In this document: positions 15,393 to 23,474 of the stretch, one piece after another
How positions within the stretch are numbered: position 1 is the stretch's first letter
How the letters are laid out: each line of letters starts with the position of its first letter
From: Lactonifactor sp050944855
GTDB taxonomy: Bacteria > Bacillota > Clostridia > Lachnospirales > Lachnospiraceae
DNA: 48,469 bases
Assembly: GCA_050944855.1 (NCBI GenBank)
Contig: JBMNRU010000023.1
Span: forward strand, 1 to 48,469
Direction: 5' to 3'
The notes under the pieces: model-generated
Told to the model about the DNA's origin: nothing
Database searches by the model: none
What the model saw: only the letters and a program-made list of their open reading frames with translations
Made by a program: the position numbers and the translations under genes

Positions 15393-16991
15393 ATGAAAAC
15401 GAAAAGTAAAATCCTGGCGGCATTGGCGGTTCTTGTCATAGCCGGAATTTATTATTACATTACCCTTCCGGCTATTAACATCCACGAGGCCGGATTCTGG
15501 ACCTTTCTCATTGCTTTTGTGGCAGTGGTGATGTTTGTATATGGTGCCAGACGTGTACATTCACGGGAAGATATTAAGGATCTTCGTAGGGATAAGGGCA
15601 TAAAAACGGGAATGATGGCTATTGTTGTCATTATCGTGATCTATGGGATCGGAACGATTTTATCCTCCCCTATTATAAATGCCGATAAGTACCAGAAGCT
15701 GATCACACTGGACGAGAGGGCATTTGCAGAGGATGTGGAAGAGACGGATTTTAATCAGATTCCTTTGTTAGATAAGGATTCCGCTTCTCTTTTGGGAAAT
15801 CGTAAGATGGGAAGTATGGTGGACATGGTTTCCCAGTTCCAGGTAAGTGATCTGTATTCTCAGATTAATTATCAGGGAAAGCCAGTACGTGTGACGCCGC
15901 TGGAGTATGCGAGTCTGATCAAGTGGCTGACGAACTCCTCAAAGGGTATTCCGGCTTATATCACCATTGATATGGCAACACAGAATACAGAACTGGTGAA
16001 ATTAGAATCGGGGATTAAATATTCCCAGTCAGAGTACTTAAATCGCAATATTTATCGTCATATTCGCTTCCGGTATCCTACGTATATGTTTGATCAGCTG
16101 AGTTTTGAGATTGACGAGACGGGAACTCCGTACTGGATCTGTCCGGTGAAGAAGTTTAATATCGGATTATTTGGGGGACAGACCATTGGAAGAGTTGTAT
16201 TGTGCAATGCCATAACGGGAGAAACCATTGATTATGCGGTGGAAGACTGTCCTACTTGGGTGGACCGGGTGTATCCGGCTGATCTGCTGGTCGAGCTGTA
16301 TAATTACCATGGCACGTTAAACAACGGATTCTTTAACAGTATTTTTGGTCAGAAAGGCTGTCTGAAGACAACGAACGGGTACAATTATATCGCTATGGAA
16401 GATGACGTATGGGTGTATACCGGTATTACCTCTGTAACAAGCGATCAGTCCATTGTCGGTTTCGTGCTGATGAATCAGAGAACCATGGAGACAAGGTATT
16501 ACTCTGTCAGCGGTGCGGAAGAGTATTCGGCCATGGAATCTGCACAGGGACAGGTACAGAACCTGGGCTATGTGGCAAGTTTCCCATTGTTATTAAATAT
16601 CAGCGATGAGCCCACCTATTTTATAGCGCTGAAAGATGATGCCGGTCTGGTAAAGAAGTATGCCATGGTAAATATTCAGAAGTATCAGAATGTGGCTATT
16701 GGCGATACGGTAGAAGCCTGTCAAAAAGAGTATGTAAAACTGCTGTCCAGTATTGGAATTTCTGAAACATTTTCCGAGGAGACGCAGGTGGCGCAGGGAG
16801 CGATTACACGAATGGCACAGGCGGTGATCGAGGGAAATTCTCATTTTTATATCACAGTGGAAGGAACGGATGGTATTTTTGATGTTTCAGTGGTAGATTT
16901 TCCGGAGATTGTAATCTACGATGTGGGTCAGTCTATTTCTCTGGAATATATTCCGGATGATTCCCTAAATACAGTAACGGCAGTGCAGTGA
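15393..16991 (+). CDS. Membrane-anchored protein of unknown function
   Basis: I do not recognise this 532-residue protein. It has three predicted membrane helices in the first 95 residues (about 6-24, 32-50 and 70-90), with a basic loop (RRVHSREDIKDLRRDK) after the second. The remaining 430 residues are soluble, probably outside the cell, and contain repeated beta-strand-like segments (for example GETIDYAVEDCPTWVDRVYP and GFVLMNQRTMETRYYSVSG). No catalytic motif is obvious. Ribosome site AAAAGGAGCGAG. It is transcribed alone from a short promoter region between two T-box leaders. A role in the cell envelope is plausible from topology only. Confidence 0.75.
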   Translation: MKTKSKILAALAVLVIAGIYYYITLPAINIHEAGFWTFLIAFVAVVMFVYGARRVHSREDIKDLRRDKGIKTGMMAIVVIIVIYGIGTILSSPIINADKYQKLITLDERAFAEDVEETDFNQIPLLDKDSASLLGNRKMGSMVDMVSQFQVSDLYSQINYQGKPVRVTPLEYASLIKWLTNSSKGIPAYITIDMATQNTELVKLESGIKYSQSEYLNRNIYRHIRFRYPTYMFDQLSFEIDETGTPYWICPVKKFNIGLFGGQTIGRVVLCNAITGETIDYAVEDCPTWVDRVYPADLLVELYNYHGTLNNGFFNSIFGQKGCLKTTNGYNYIAMEDDVWVYTGITSVTSDQSIVGFVLMNQRTMETRYYSVSGAEEYSAMESAQGQVQNLGYVASFPLLLNISDEPTYFIALKDDAGLVKKYAMVNIQKYQNVAIGDTVEACQKEYVKLLSSIGISETFSEETQVAQGAITRMAQAVIEGNSHFYITVEGTDGIFDVSVVDFPEIVIYDVGQSISLEYIPDDSLNTVTAVQ

Positions 16992-17017
16992 TATGGGGAG
17001 AAACCGTGAGTAAACGC

Positions 17018-17046
17018 TTGACAAATCCGCGGACTATAGGTAGAAT
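17018..17046 (+). promoter_or_regulatory. Sigma-A promoter of the Leu T-box transcript
   Basis: -35 TTGACA (17018-17023), 17-bp spacer, -10 TAGAAT (17041-17046). Confidence 0.85.
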
Positions 17047-17052
17047 ATCAGG

Positions 17053-17300
17053 TAGTCAATAAGCAAAATACAGTGATAAGGAGTAGTAAGAATCCCTGTC
17101 CTTTCAGAGAACTGCCGGGTGGTGTGAGGCAGCAGGATAAGTTTCCCAACTCGCCTTGGAGTACCCTGATTGAACCACAGTAGATCAGGGCGGGAATTCC
17201 CGTTACAGAAGAAATGAGTGCATCCTTTTTGGATGAATTAGAGTGGTACCACGGAAATCACAGCCCTTTCGTCTCTAGCAATAGAAACGAAGGGGCTTTT
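17053..17300 (+). promoter_or_regulatory. T-box leader, leucine specifier, upstream of leuS
   Basis: Stem I starts near 17070; the specifier region reads CCC-AA-CTC-GCC with CTC (Leu) at 17150-17152. The T-box sequence AGAGTGGTACCACGG lies at 17240-17254. The terminator is AGCCCTTTCGT (17262-17272) paired with ACGAAGGGGCT, followed by T4, ending near 17300. The leader sits between the promoter and leuS, so uncharged tRNA-Leu should raise leuS transcription. Confidence 0.93.
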
Positions 17301-17326
17301 AAAATGCAGAATTGGAGGAAAGAACA

Positions 17327-19741
17327 ATGGCAGTACCTTATAATCATAAGGCGATTGAAATGAAATGGAGAAAGAACTGGGCAGAAAAGCCAGTCAATCC
17401 CAAAGATGAAAACAAACAGAAATATTATTGTCTGGATATGTTCCCTTATCCGTCAGGCAATGGCCTTCATGTAGGTCACTGGAGAGGTTATGTAATCTCT
17501 GATGTGTGGAGCCGTTATAAACTACAGCAGGGTCACTATGTGGTGCATCCGATGGGATGGGATGCGTTTGGTCTTCCTGCAGAAAACTATGCCATTAAGA
17601 TGGGTGTGCATCCTGCAAAATCTACAGCGGAAAATGTGGCAAATATTAAGAAACAGATCAATGATATCGCCGCTTTATATGACTGGGATATGGAAGTAAA
17701 CACAACAGATCCGGAATTTTACAAATGGACACAGTGGATTTTTGTGAAAATGTTTAAAGAGGGTCTGGCTTACGAGAAGGAATTCCCCATCAACTGGTGT
17801 CCGTCCTGTAAAACCGGACTGGCAAACGAAGAGGTAGTAAACGGCAAATGTGAACGCTGCGGTGCAGAAGTAACTAAGAAAAATCTGCGTCAGTGGATGC
17901 TGCGCATTACAAAATATGCGGACCGTCTGTTAAACGATCTGGATAAACTGGACTGGCCGGAAAAAGTCAAAAAGATGCAGACAGACTGGATCGGCAAGTC
18001 TTATGGTGCAGAGGTTGAGTTTAAGGTAGAAGGCAAAGAAGAAGCCATCACAGTATACACAACCAGACCGGATACCTTACATGGCGCTACCTTTATGGTA
18101 TTAGCTCCGGAACATAAAATGGCAGCAGAGCTGGCAACAGAAGAAAATAAAGAAGCAGTAGAAAAATATATTTATGATGCTTCTATGAAATCCAATGTGG
18201 ATCGTCTGCAGGATAAAGAAAAGACAGGCGTTTTCACGGGAAGTTATGCGATCAATCCAATAAATGGAGCAAAAGTACCCATCTGGCTGTCCGATTATGT
18301 ATTAGCAGATTATGGTACGGGCGCTATCATGTGTGTACCTGCCCATGATGACCGTGACTTTGAATTTGCCAAGAAGTTCCAGATTCCGATCATTCAGGTT
18401 ATCGCAAAAGATGGCGTAGAAATCGAAAATATGACAGAAGCATATACCGAGGCTTCCGGAACGATGATCAATTCCGGAGAGTGGAATGGCATGGAATCGG
18501 CTGTGCTGAAAAAAGAAGCGCCGCTTATGATTGAGAAGATGGGTATCGGAAGAAAAACAGTGAATTATAAACTGCGTGACTGGGTATTTTCCCGTCAGCG
18601 TTACTGGGGTGAACCGATTCCAATCATCCATTGCCCGAACTGCGGCAATGTACCGGTACCGGAAGAAGAGCTTCCGCTGCGTTTGCCGGAGGTAGAATCC
18701 TATGAGCCTACCGGAACCGGAGAATCTCCGCTGGCTGCCATTGATGAATGGGTAAATACTACTTGTCCGTGCTGCGGTGCGCCGTCTAAGAGAGAGACCA
18801 ATACGATGCCTCAGTGGGCTGGTTCTTCCTGGTATTTCCTGCGTTATGTGGATAATAAAAATACAGAAGAGCTGGTGTCCAAAGAAAAGGCACATAAATA
18901 TCTGCCGGTAGATATGTATATCGGCGGTGTGGAGCATGCGGTACTGCACTTATTATACTCCAGATTTTATACGAAATTCCTGTATGATATCGGAGTGGTA
19001 GACTTTGACGAACCATTCCAGAAGTTGTTTAATCAGGGTATGATTACCGGTAAGAACGGAATTAAGATGAGTAAATCTAAGGGTAATGTAGTGTCTCCGG
19101 ATGATCTGGTTCGGGATTACGGCTGTGACTCCTTAAGAATGTATGAACTGTTTGTGGGCCCGCCGGAATTAGATGCAGAATGGGATGACAGAGGAATTGA
19201 CGGCGTGAACCGTTTCCTGAAGAGATTCTGGAAGCTGGCGTTAGACAGCAAAGAAGCGGATGTGAAAGCGACTAAGGAAATGATCAAGCTGCGTCACAGA
19301 CTGACCTATGATGTGACGACCAGACTGGAAAGCTTCAGTTTGAATACCGTCATTTCAGCGTTCATGGAATACAATAATAAATTTATGGAAATCGCTAAGA
19401 AAGAGGGCGGTATTGATAAAGAAACCATGGAGACCTTTATCGTACTGTTATCTCCGTTTGCACCTCATATTACGGAAGAATTATGGGAATGTTACGGACA
19501 CGATACCACAGTATTTGCCCACGGATGGCCTGAATACGATGAAGAGGCAATGAAAGACGATGAGATTGAAGTAGCCGTACAGATTAATGGCAAGACAAGA
19601 GGTACAGTAGCTATTGCAGCTGATGGCACAAAAGAAGAAGCCATTGCAGCAGGAAAAGCGGTTGTTGCAGATAAATTAACCGGAACCATAGTAAAAGAAA
19701 TTTATGTGCCGGGCAAGATCATAAATATTGTACAAAAGTAA
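17327..19741 (+). CDS. leuS: Leucyl-tRNA synthetase
   Basis: Class I aminoacyl-tRNA synthetase charging tRNA-Leu, 804 residues, normal bacterial length. The HIGH-type motif is in PYPSGNGLHVGHWRGY near residue 43. Two zinc-type cysteine clusters are visible (CPSCKTGLANEEVVNGKCERCG and CPNCGN ... CPCCG). The CP1 editing domain contains TTRPDTLHGATF and the later conserved GTGAIMCVPAHDDRDFEFA, needed to hydrolyse mischarged tRNA. KMSKSKGN is the second catalytic signature. The C-terminal domain includes VAVQINGKTRGT. I chose ATG at 17327 because a TTG five codons upstream overlaps the GGAGG ribosome site. Regulated by the leader T-box. Confidence 0.97.
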   Translation: MAVPYNHKAIEMKWRKNWAEKPVNPKDENKQKYYCLDMFPYPSGNGLHVGHWRGYVISDVWSRYKLQQGHYVVHPMGWDAFGLPAENYAIKMGVHPAKSTAENVANIKKQINDIAALYDWDMEVNTTDPEFYKWTQWIFVKMFKEGLAYEKEFPINWCPSCKTGLANEEVVNGKCERCGAEVTKKNLRQWMLRITKYADRLLNDLDKLDWPEKVKKMQTDWIGKSYGAEVEFKVEGKEEAITVYTTRPDTLHGATFMVLAPEHKMAAELATEENKEAVEKYIYDASMKSNVDRLQDKEKTGVFTGSYAINPINGAKVPIWLSDYVLADYGTGAIMCVPAHDDRDFEFAKKFQIPIIQVIAKDGVEIENMTEAYTEASGTMINSGEWNGMESAVLKKEAPLMIEKMGIGRKTVNYKLRDWVFSRQRYWGEPIPIIHCPNCGNVPVPEEELPLRLPEVESYEPTGTGESPLAAIDEWVNTTCPCCGAPSKRETNTMPQWAGSSWYFLRYVDNKNTEELVSKEKAHKYLPVDMYIGGVEHAVLHLLYSRFYTKFLYDIGVVDFDEPFQKLFNQGMITGKNGIKMSKSKGNVVSPDDLVRDYGCDSLRMYELFVGPPELDAEWDDRGIDGVNRFLKRFWKLALDSKEADVKATKEMIKLRHRLTYDVTTRLESFSLNTVISAFMEYNNKFMEIAKKEGGIDKETMETFIVLLSPFAPHITEELWECYGHDTTVFAHGWPEYDEEAMKDDEIEVAVQINGKTRGTVAIAADGTKEEAIAAGKAVVADKLTGTIVKEIYVPGKIINIVQK

Positions 19742-19872
19742 GCCGTGCGGATAAAATAAGAGACCGGGCTCCTTATGCTTGCATAAAAGGAGGCCGGTCT
19801 CTTATTTTATTCATAGGCGTATGCCCGTCAAGCGAGATGCAGCGAAGCGGAGATGAGCTTGTGCGCACGGCT
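19741..19872. repeat. 9-bp inverted repeat enclosing the leuS terminator region
   Basis: AGCCGTGCG (19741-19749) and CGCACGGCT (19864-19872) are perfect inverted repeats 114 bp apart. Between them lie the leuS terminator and a G+C-richer patch (AGCGAGATGCAGCGAAGCGG). It may be an intergenic repeat unit or mRNA structure; no transposase is present. Confidence 0.4.
19751..19810 (+). terminator. leuS terminator
   Basis: ATAAAATAAGAGACCGG (19751-19767) pairs with CCGGTCTCTTATTTTAT (19794-19810). The symmetry could work in both directions. Confidence 0.88.
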
Positions 19873-19954
19873 GTGGCAGCGATTATCGAATTACAATAGA
19901 AACCGAAAAACATTGTAAAAATAAAAAGTTTTTATGAAATACAAGTAAAAACTA

Positions 19955-19983
19955 TTGAATACTCAAATGTTTTTGGATATATT
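19955..19983 (+). promoter_or_regulatory. Predicted sigma-A promoter for the DUF4143 ATPase
   Basis: -35 TTGAAT (19955-19960), 17-bp spacer, -10 TATATT (19978-19983); followed by AAAGGAGGC and the ATG at 20005. Confidence 0.65.
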
Positions 19984-20004
19984 AATAGTAAAGGAGGCAA
20001 TAGT

Positions 20005-21204
20005 ATGATCATTAGACCCCATTATTTAGATTTATTGAAAACCTATCGTAATGTGCCGTTGGTGAAAATCCTTGCGGGTATTCGCCGCTGCGGTAAATCC
20101 ACAATTTTAGAAATGTTACAAGATGATTTAATAAAAAGCGGTGTTCCTGTCGATCACATTCTTAATATGCGCTATACCTCGGAAGATTTTGACGACGGTA
20201 TGACCGACAAGGATATGTATAACGGTATCAAAGAGAAAATGGCAGACGACGGACGGTACTATCTTTTGCTTGACGAGGTTCAGGAGGTTACAGGGTGGGA
20301 AAAGGCCGTCAACAGTCTTTTGGAAAACGCCAATACAGATATTTATGTAACTGGCTCCAATTCCAAGCTGATGTCAAGTGAAATATCTACCTATCTGACA
20401 GGACGGTATATTTCTATCCCTGTGTTTACGCTGTCCTTTGCCGAGTATATGGAGTTCAAAAAGGAAAGTGGACGCACGCCGAAAGAACTTTTGAATGAAT
20501 ATATCCGCATGGGCGGATTTCCTATCGTTGCTTTAAGTAACTTTGACGAGGGCGCAGCCTATCAGATTGTCGAGGGCATTTACAATTCCGTTATCACAAG
20601 CGATATAACGAGACGGCACAATATTACGAACTTTGACCTGTTCAACCGTGTTGTGAAGTATATCGTTGAAAATGTCGGCAAGACCTTTTCTGCCAACGCT
20701 ATTGCGAAGTTTCTGAAAAGCGAGGGGCGTTCTCTTTCGGTGGAATCGGTGTATAACTATCTTGAATGGCTGGAAAAAGCCTTTGTGATCTACCGCTGCC
20801 AGCGATATGATTTGCAGGGGAAATCTGTGTTGAAGACACAGGAGAAATTCTATCTTGCCGACGTTTCTCTGAAATTCTGCATGATGGGATTTAATCCGAA
20901 ATCCGTTGCCGCTATGCTGGAAAACATTGTGTACTTTGAGCTTCGCAGAAAAGGCTATGAGGTCTATATCGGCAAGAACGAAACAAAAGAAATCGACTTT
21001 GTGGCGGTACGGCGCGATGAGCGTATCTATGTGCAGGTGTGCCGCAATCTGCCGGAAGAATCCGACCGTGAGGTTGCCAATCTGCTTGAAATTAAAGACC
21101 ACTACCCCAAGTATGCAGTAACGCTCGATGAGCTTGCTGCGGGCAATATCAACGGCGTAAAAATCATGCATTTGGCAGATTTCCTGTTGAGTAGCGCGTA
21201 TTGA
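20005..21204 (+). CDS. AAA-type ATPase with DUF4143 C-terminal domain
   Basis: A 399-residue protein. The N-terminal ATPase has a Walker A motif GIRRCGKST (about residues 26-34), a Walker B YYLLLDEVQEV (about 89-99) and a sensor segment VTGSNSKLMSSE. The C-terminal half has the DUF4143 pattern with a nuclease-like core EVYIGKNETKEIDFVAVRR, resembling the D-x(n)-E-x-K arrangement only partly. Members are abundant and often multicopy in gut Firmicutes; their function is not settled. ATG start with AAAGGAGGC. Flanking A+T-rich DNA and the inverted repeat before it hint at an accessory insertion, but no mobility gene is visible. Confidence 0.88.
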   Translation: MIIRPHYLDLLKTYRNVPLVKILAGIRRCGKSTILEMLQDDLIKSGVPVDHILNMRYTSEDFDDGMTDKDMYNGIKEKMADDGRYYLLLDEVQEVTGWEKAVNSLLENANTDIYVTGSNSKLMSSEISTYLTGRYISIPVFTLSFAEYMEFKKESGRTPKELLNEYIRMGGFPIVALSNFDEGAAYQIVEGIYNSVITSDITRRHNITNFDLFNRVVKYIVENVGKTFSANAIAKFLKSEGRSLSVESVYNYLEWLEKAFVIYRCQRYDLQGKSVLKTQEKFYLADVSLKFCMMGFNPKSVAAMLENIVYFELRRKGYEVYIGKNETKEIDFVAVRRDERIYVQVCRNLPEESDREVANLLEIKDHYPKYAVTLDELAAGNINGVKIMHLADFLLSSAY

Positions 21205-21217
21205 GATTATAGCGAAG

Positions 21218-21363
21218 TTTACAAAAGTGAATTTGGAGGGAATCATTAAAGCGATGAATCGCATGGATTTAGAATTTCTGATGACCGGGGCGGCGTACCG
21301 CCAGAGGATGTTCTGTTGGAATTATAAAAAATTAGCCTTTTCGATCCTGTTTTGTGATGTATA
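21218..21363 (+). other. Short open stretch, possible gene remnant
   Basis: One frame stays open and ends TAA at about 21363; from ATG at 21254 it would give 36 residues (MNRMDLEFLMTGAAYRQRMF and more). GGAGG at 21235 is too far from that ATG for a good start. The end overlaps the next promoter. It may be a remnant or chance; function cannot be assigned. Confidence 0.2.
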
Positions 21364-21365
21364 AT
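21360..21365 (+). promoter_or_regulatory. -10 box (TATAAT) of the AAA ATPase gene
   Basis: Perfect TATAAT at 21360-21365; the -35 region is poor (TTTTCG around 21338). It lies inside the longest possible reading of the next gene, so the upstream GTG at 21354 cannot be the start. Confidence 0.5.
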
Positions 21366-21383
21366 AGAGGAAAGAAAAGGGTG

Positions 21384-22106
21384 ATGAGGATGAATGAGCG
21401 GTTTATACAGGGCGTACAGTTTGCATGGGATAAGATTGCCCCAGACAGTTATATTAGGAGAATTGAAGCTTTTCGCGAACTGGAACAGTTAAATTTTACC
21501 AATTCTGTTACTTTTTTTGTGGGAGAGAATGGAAGCGGAAAATCCACGTTGTTGGAAGCAATGGCTGTGGCCTCCGGTTTTAATCCGGAGGGCGGAACTA
21601 AAAACTATTCTTTTTCTACCAAAGATACGCATTCGGAATTATGTGATTCGATCCGAGTAATAAAAGGGTATCGAAAAGAAAAAGGGGGATATTTCCTGAG
21701 AGCAGAGAGCTTTTATAATGTGGCTACACAGGAAGAGAAATATGCAGACATTCGGCATCCGTCTGCGAAATACCATGAAAAGTCTCATGGGGAAAGCTTT
21801 CTGGCGCTGGCGCAGAACTGTCTCAGGCCCAATGGATTGTACTTTTTTGATGAGCCGGAAGCTGCCTTATCCCCGCAAAGACAATTATCACTGTTGATGG
21901 AAATACACAGATATGCAAGAAAAGGGGCACAGTTTTTTATTGCAACCCATTCTCCGATCCTGCTTGGGCTGCCGGATGCCGAGATCTACAGTTTTGATCA
22001 GGGAAAGATTCATACCTGCAGATATGAAGAAACAGACAGTTATCAGGTTATGGAGATGTTTATCAACAATAAAGATATTTTATTAAGAAGATTACTGGAA
22101 GAGTAA
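21384..22106 (+). CDS. Predicted ABC-class ATP-binding protein (AAA family, COG3910-like)
   Basis: About 240 residues. Walker A is VGENGSGKSTLLEA (near residue 43) and Walker B is GLYFFDEPEAALSP, followed by the H-loop FFIATHSPILLG. Between them HGESFLALAQ takes the place of the ABC signature. It has no membrane partner. The architecture is that of stand-alone SMC/ABC-class ATPases related to OLD/RecF nucleotide-binding domains. I placed the start at ATG 21384 (21390 is also possible); AGAGGAAAGAAAAGG precedes it and the promoter -10 rules out the earlier GTG. It converges on the acetyltransferase gene. Confidence 0.8.
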   Translation: MRMNERFIQGVQFAWDKIAPDSYIRRIEAFRELEQLNFTNSVTFFVGENGSGKSTLLEAMAVASGFNPEGGTKNYSFSTKDTHSELCDSIRVIKGYRKEKGGYFLRAESFYNVATQEEKYADIRHPSAKYHEKSHGESFLALAQNCLRPNGLYFFDEPEAALSPQRQLSLLMEIHRYARKGAQFFIATHSPILLGLPDAEIYSFDQGKIHTCRYEETDSYQVMEMFINNKDILLRRLLEE

Positions 22107-22119
22107 AAAATACGGGCTG

Positions 22120-22665
22120 TTATTTCGAATCTTCGGGATCGGAAAAGATGCATATGGTTTTGGCTATCATCGGGGATATTCCTCTTTCATAAATTTCCAG
22201 GTAGGAAGAGGCGCTCAGTGAAAAACCGGTGGTCAGAATTTCCATTACGACCCCATATACTTTGACGGTCAGATTTTGATATACCAGACCGTTTCGCAGA
22301 TAGAAATTTTTTCTGCTTACACGCTGTGCCTGATTGGCTGCAGTAGGATCCGGCGCTTCAATCTCCAGGAAAAATTTTTTGTCCGCGTAGCGTTTCTGCA
22401 GCAGCCGGATGGCTTCTGTGCCTAATCCTTCCCCACGGCGGGATGCGTCGATGGCAAAATAATCCAGGAGTACATAATCCTGATAGAGTACCGTGATGGC
22501 AAGACCGGCGAATCCATTCTTTTCAAGTCGTAATATTTCCATCGTTCCCTGCTGCGCTCTGTTTTTGATAATCCAGAAGGGTTTTCTTTCCTGTACGGGA
22601 AATGCAGACAGATATAATTTTTTTATGTCCTTTAAATGCGCTTTGCGTGCATGAATGATTTTCAT
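22120..22665 (-). CDS. GNAT family N-acetyltransferase
   Basis: A 181-residue acetyltransferase of the GCN5-related fold. The acetyl-CoA pyrophosphate loop reads RRGEGLGTEAIRLL (near residues 95-108), after the strand VLLDYFAID. The C-terminal part EIEAPDPTAANQAQRVSRKN and NFYLRNGL is typical of the fold's last strands. The acceptor is unknown. AGGAGG lies just before the ATG. It is a single gene converging with the ATPase. Confidence 0.85.
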   Translation of the reverse strand: MKIIHARKAHLKDIKKLYLSAFPVQERKPFWIIKNRAQQGTMEILRLEKNGFAGLAITVLYQDYVLLDYFAIDASRRGEGLGTEAIRLLQKRYADKKFFLEIEAPDPTAANQAQRVSRKNFYLRNGLVYQNLTVKVYGVVMEILTTGFSLSASSYLEIYERGISPMIAKTICIFSDPEDSK

Positions 22666-22764
22666 AAGACCTCCTATGTCATTATCTTGTCGTGTCAGAG
22701 TATACTTTGTGAGTATACCATATCCAGATCAGGAAAGGCAAGGTAAGGAAATGGGGAACAAATC

Positions 22765-22793
22765 TTGTTTTTCTTTTTCAATCATGTTATACT
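22765..22793 (+). promoter_or_regulatory. Predicted sigma-A promoter for the queT leader
   Basis: -35 TTGTTT (22765-22770), 17-bp spacer, -10 TATACT (22788-22793). The transcript would start near 22800, giving a leader of about 118 nt. Confidence 0.65.
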
Positions 22794-22864
22794 GTCATTC
22801 GTTGCAATGCCCTAAAACCAAGGTCTTTTTCGGGCTTGCCGCCGATTCCCGGCGTTAAATGAAT

Positions 22865-22907
22865 CGAGTGTTCGAGACCTTCCACTCGTAAAACAAAACT
22901 AAAGGAG
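22865..22907 (+). promoter_or_regulatory. preQ1-I type riboswitch controlling queT translation
   Basis: A compact H-type pseudoknot is visible. Stem 1 is CGAGTG (22865-22870) with CACTCG (22883-22888). The loop begins TTC and ends with CCTT (22878-22881), which can pair with AAGG (22902-22905), part of the ribosome site. The connecting strand is A-rich (TAAAACAAAACTA). This matches the shape of the Bacillus and Thermoanaerobacter preQ1-I aptamers, and the gene behind it encodes a queuosine-precursor transporter. Ligand binding would hide the Shine-Dalgarno sequence. Confidence 0.82.
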
Positions 22908-22917
22908 ACAAGTAAAT

Positions 22918-23421
22918 ATGAAAAAAACAAGCAACAAAACGTATCAAATGGTGTATGCTGCAGTCATTGCAGCCATTTATGTGGTGCTGACCTGTCTGTT
23001 TGCCCCGATCAGCTTTGGCCCGGTTCAGTTTCGGATTTCTGAAGCCCTGTGTGTGCTTCCGTATTTTACTCCGGCTGCGATCCCCGGACTGTTCATTGGC
23101 TGTCTGCTGGGCAATTTCATAGGGGGCGCCGTGATCTGGGATGTGATTTTTGGAAGTTTGGCAACGCTGATAGGGGCGGCGGGTTCTTATCTGGTAAGAA
23201 AGAACAGGCTGCTGGTGTGTGTGCCGCCTGTCCTGGCGAATATCATAATTGTTCCATGGGTTCTTAAGTTTGCCTACGGAGTAGAAGATCTGGTTCCTTA
23301 TCTGATGCTTACCGTGGGAATCGGTGAGGTTATTGCCATAGGGGGACTTGGAACGGTGATATTATATGCTCTGGAACGTTATGCGGACGTTTTGTTTGGA
23401 AAAGGCATGAAGCTGGAATAG
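22918..23421 (+). CDS. queT: Queuosine precursor ECF transporter S component, QueT
   Basis: A 167-residue membrane protein with five to six hydrophobic helices. It carries the segment PISFGPVQFRISEALCVLPY followed by TPAAIPGLFIGCLLGN, characteristic of QueT, the substrate-binding S subunit for preQ1/preQ0-type precursors. It would work with a shared ECF energy-coupling module (EcfA, EcfA', EcfT) encoded elsewhere. Start ATG follows AAAGGAG, which forms part of the riboswitch pseudoknot. It stands alone, ending in a strong terminator shared with the convergent rqcH. Confidence 0.93.
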   Translation: MKKTSNKTYQMVYAAVIAAIYVVLTCLFAPISFGPVQFRISEALCVLPYFTPAAIPGLFIGCLLGNFIGGAVIWDVIFGSLATLIGAAGSYLVRKNRLLVCVPPVLANIIIVPWVLKFAYGVEDLVPYLMLTVGIGEVIAIGGLGTVILYALERYADVLFGKGMKLE

Positions 23422-23428
23422 AAAGAGA

Positions 23429-23469
23429 GGACCGGTGTACGAATGAAAGATTCGTACACCGGTCCTTTT
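23429..23469. terminator. Bidirectional terminator between queT and rqcH
   Basis: Perfect 16-bp stem GGACCGGTGTACGAAT (23429-23444) / ATTCGTACACCGGTCC (23450-23465), followed by TTTT. Confidence 0.93.
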
Positions 23470-23474
23470 CCTGT

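Noticed and set aside
18302..18949. Long minus-strand frame of 215 codons opposite leuS
   Set aside because: It is antisense to well-conserved leuS sequence, has no ribosome site and its product has no recognisable features.
20533..21264. Minus-strand frame of 243 codons opposite the DUF4143 ATPase
   Set aside because: It mirrors the coding frame of a recognisable ATPase and lacks a ribosome site and promoter.
21354..21383. Upstream GTG start for the AAA ATPase
   Set aside because: A perfect TATAAT at 21360-21365 lies downstream of this codon, so it would not be transcribed from that promoter.
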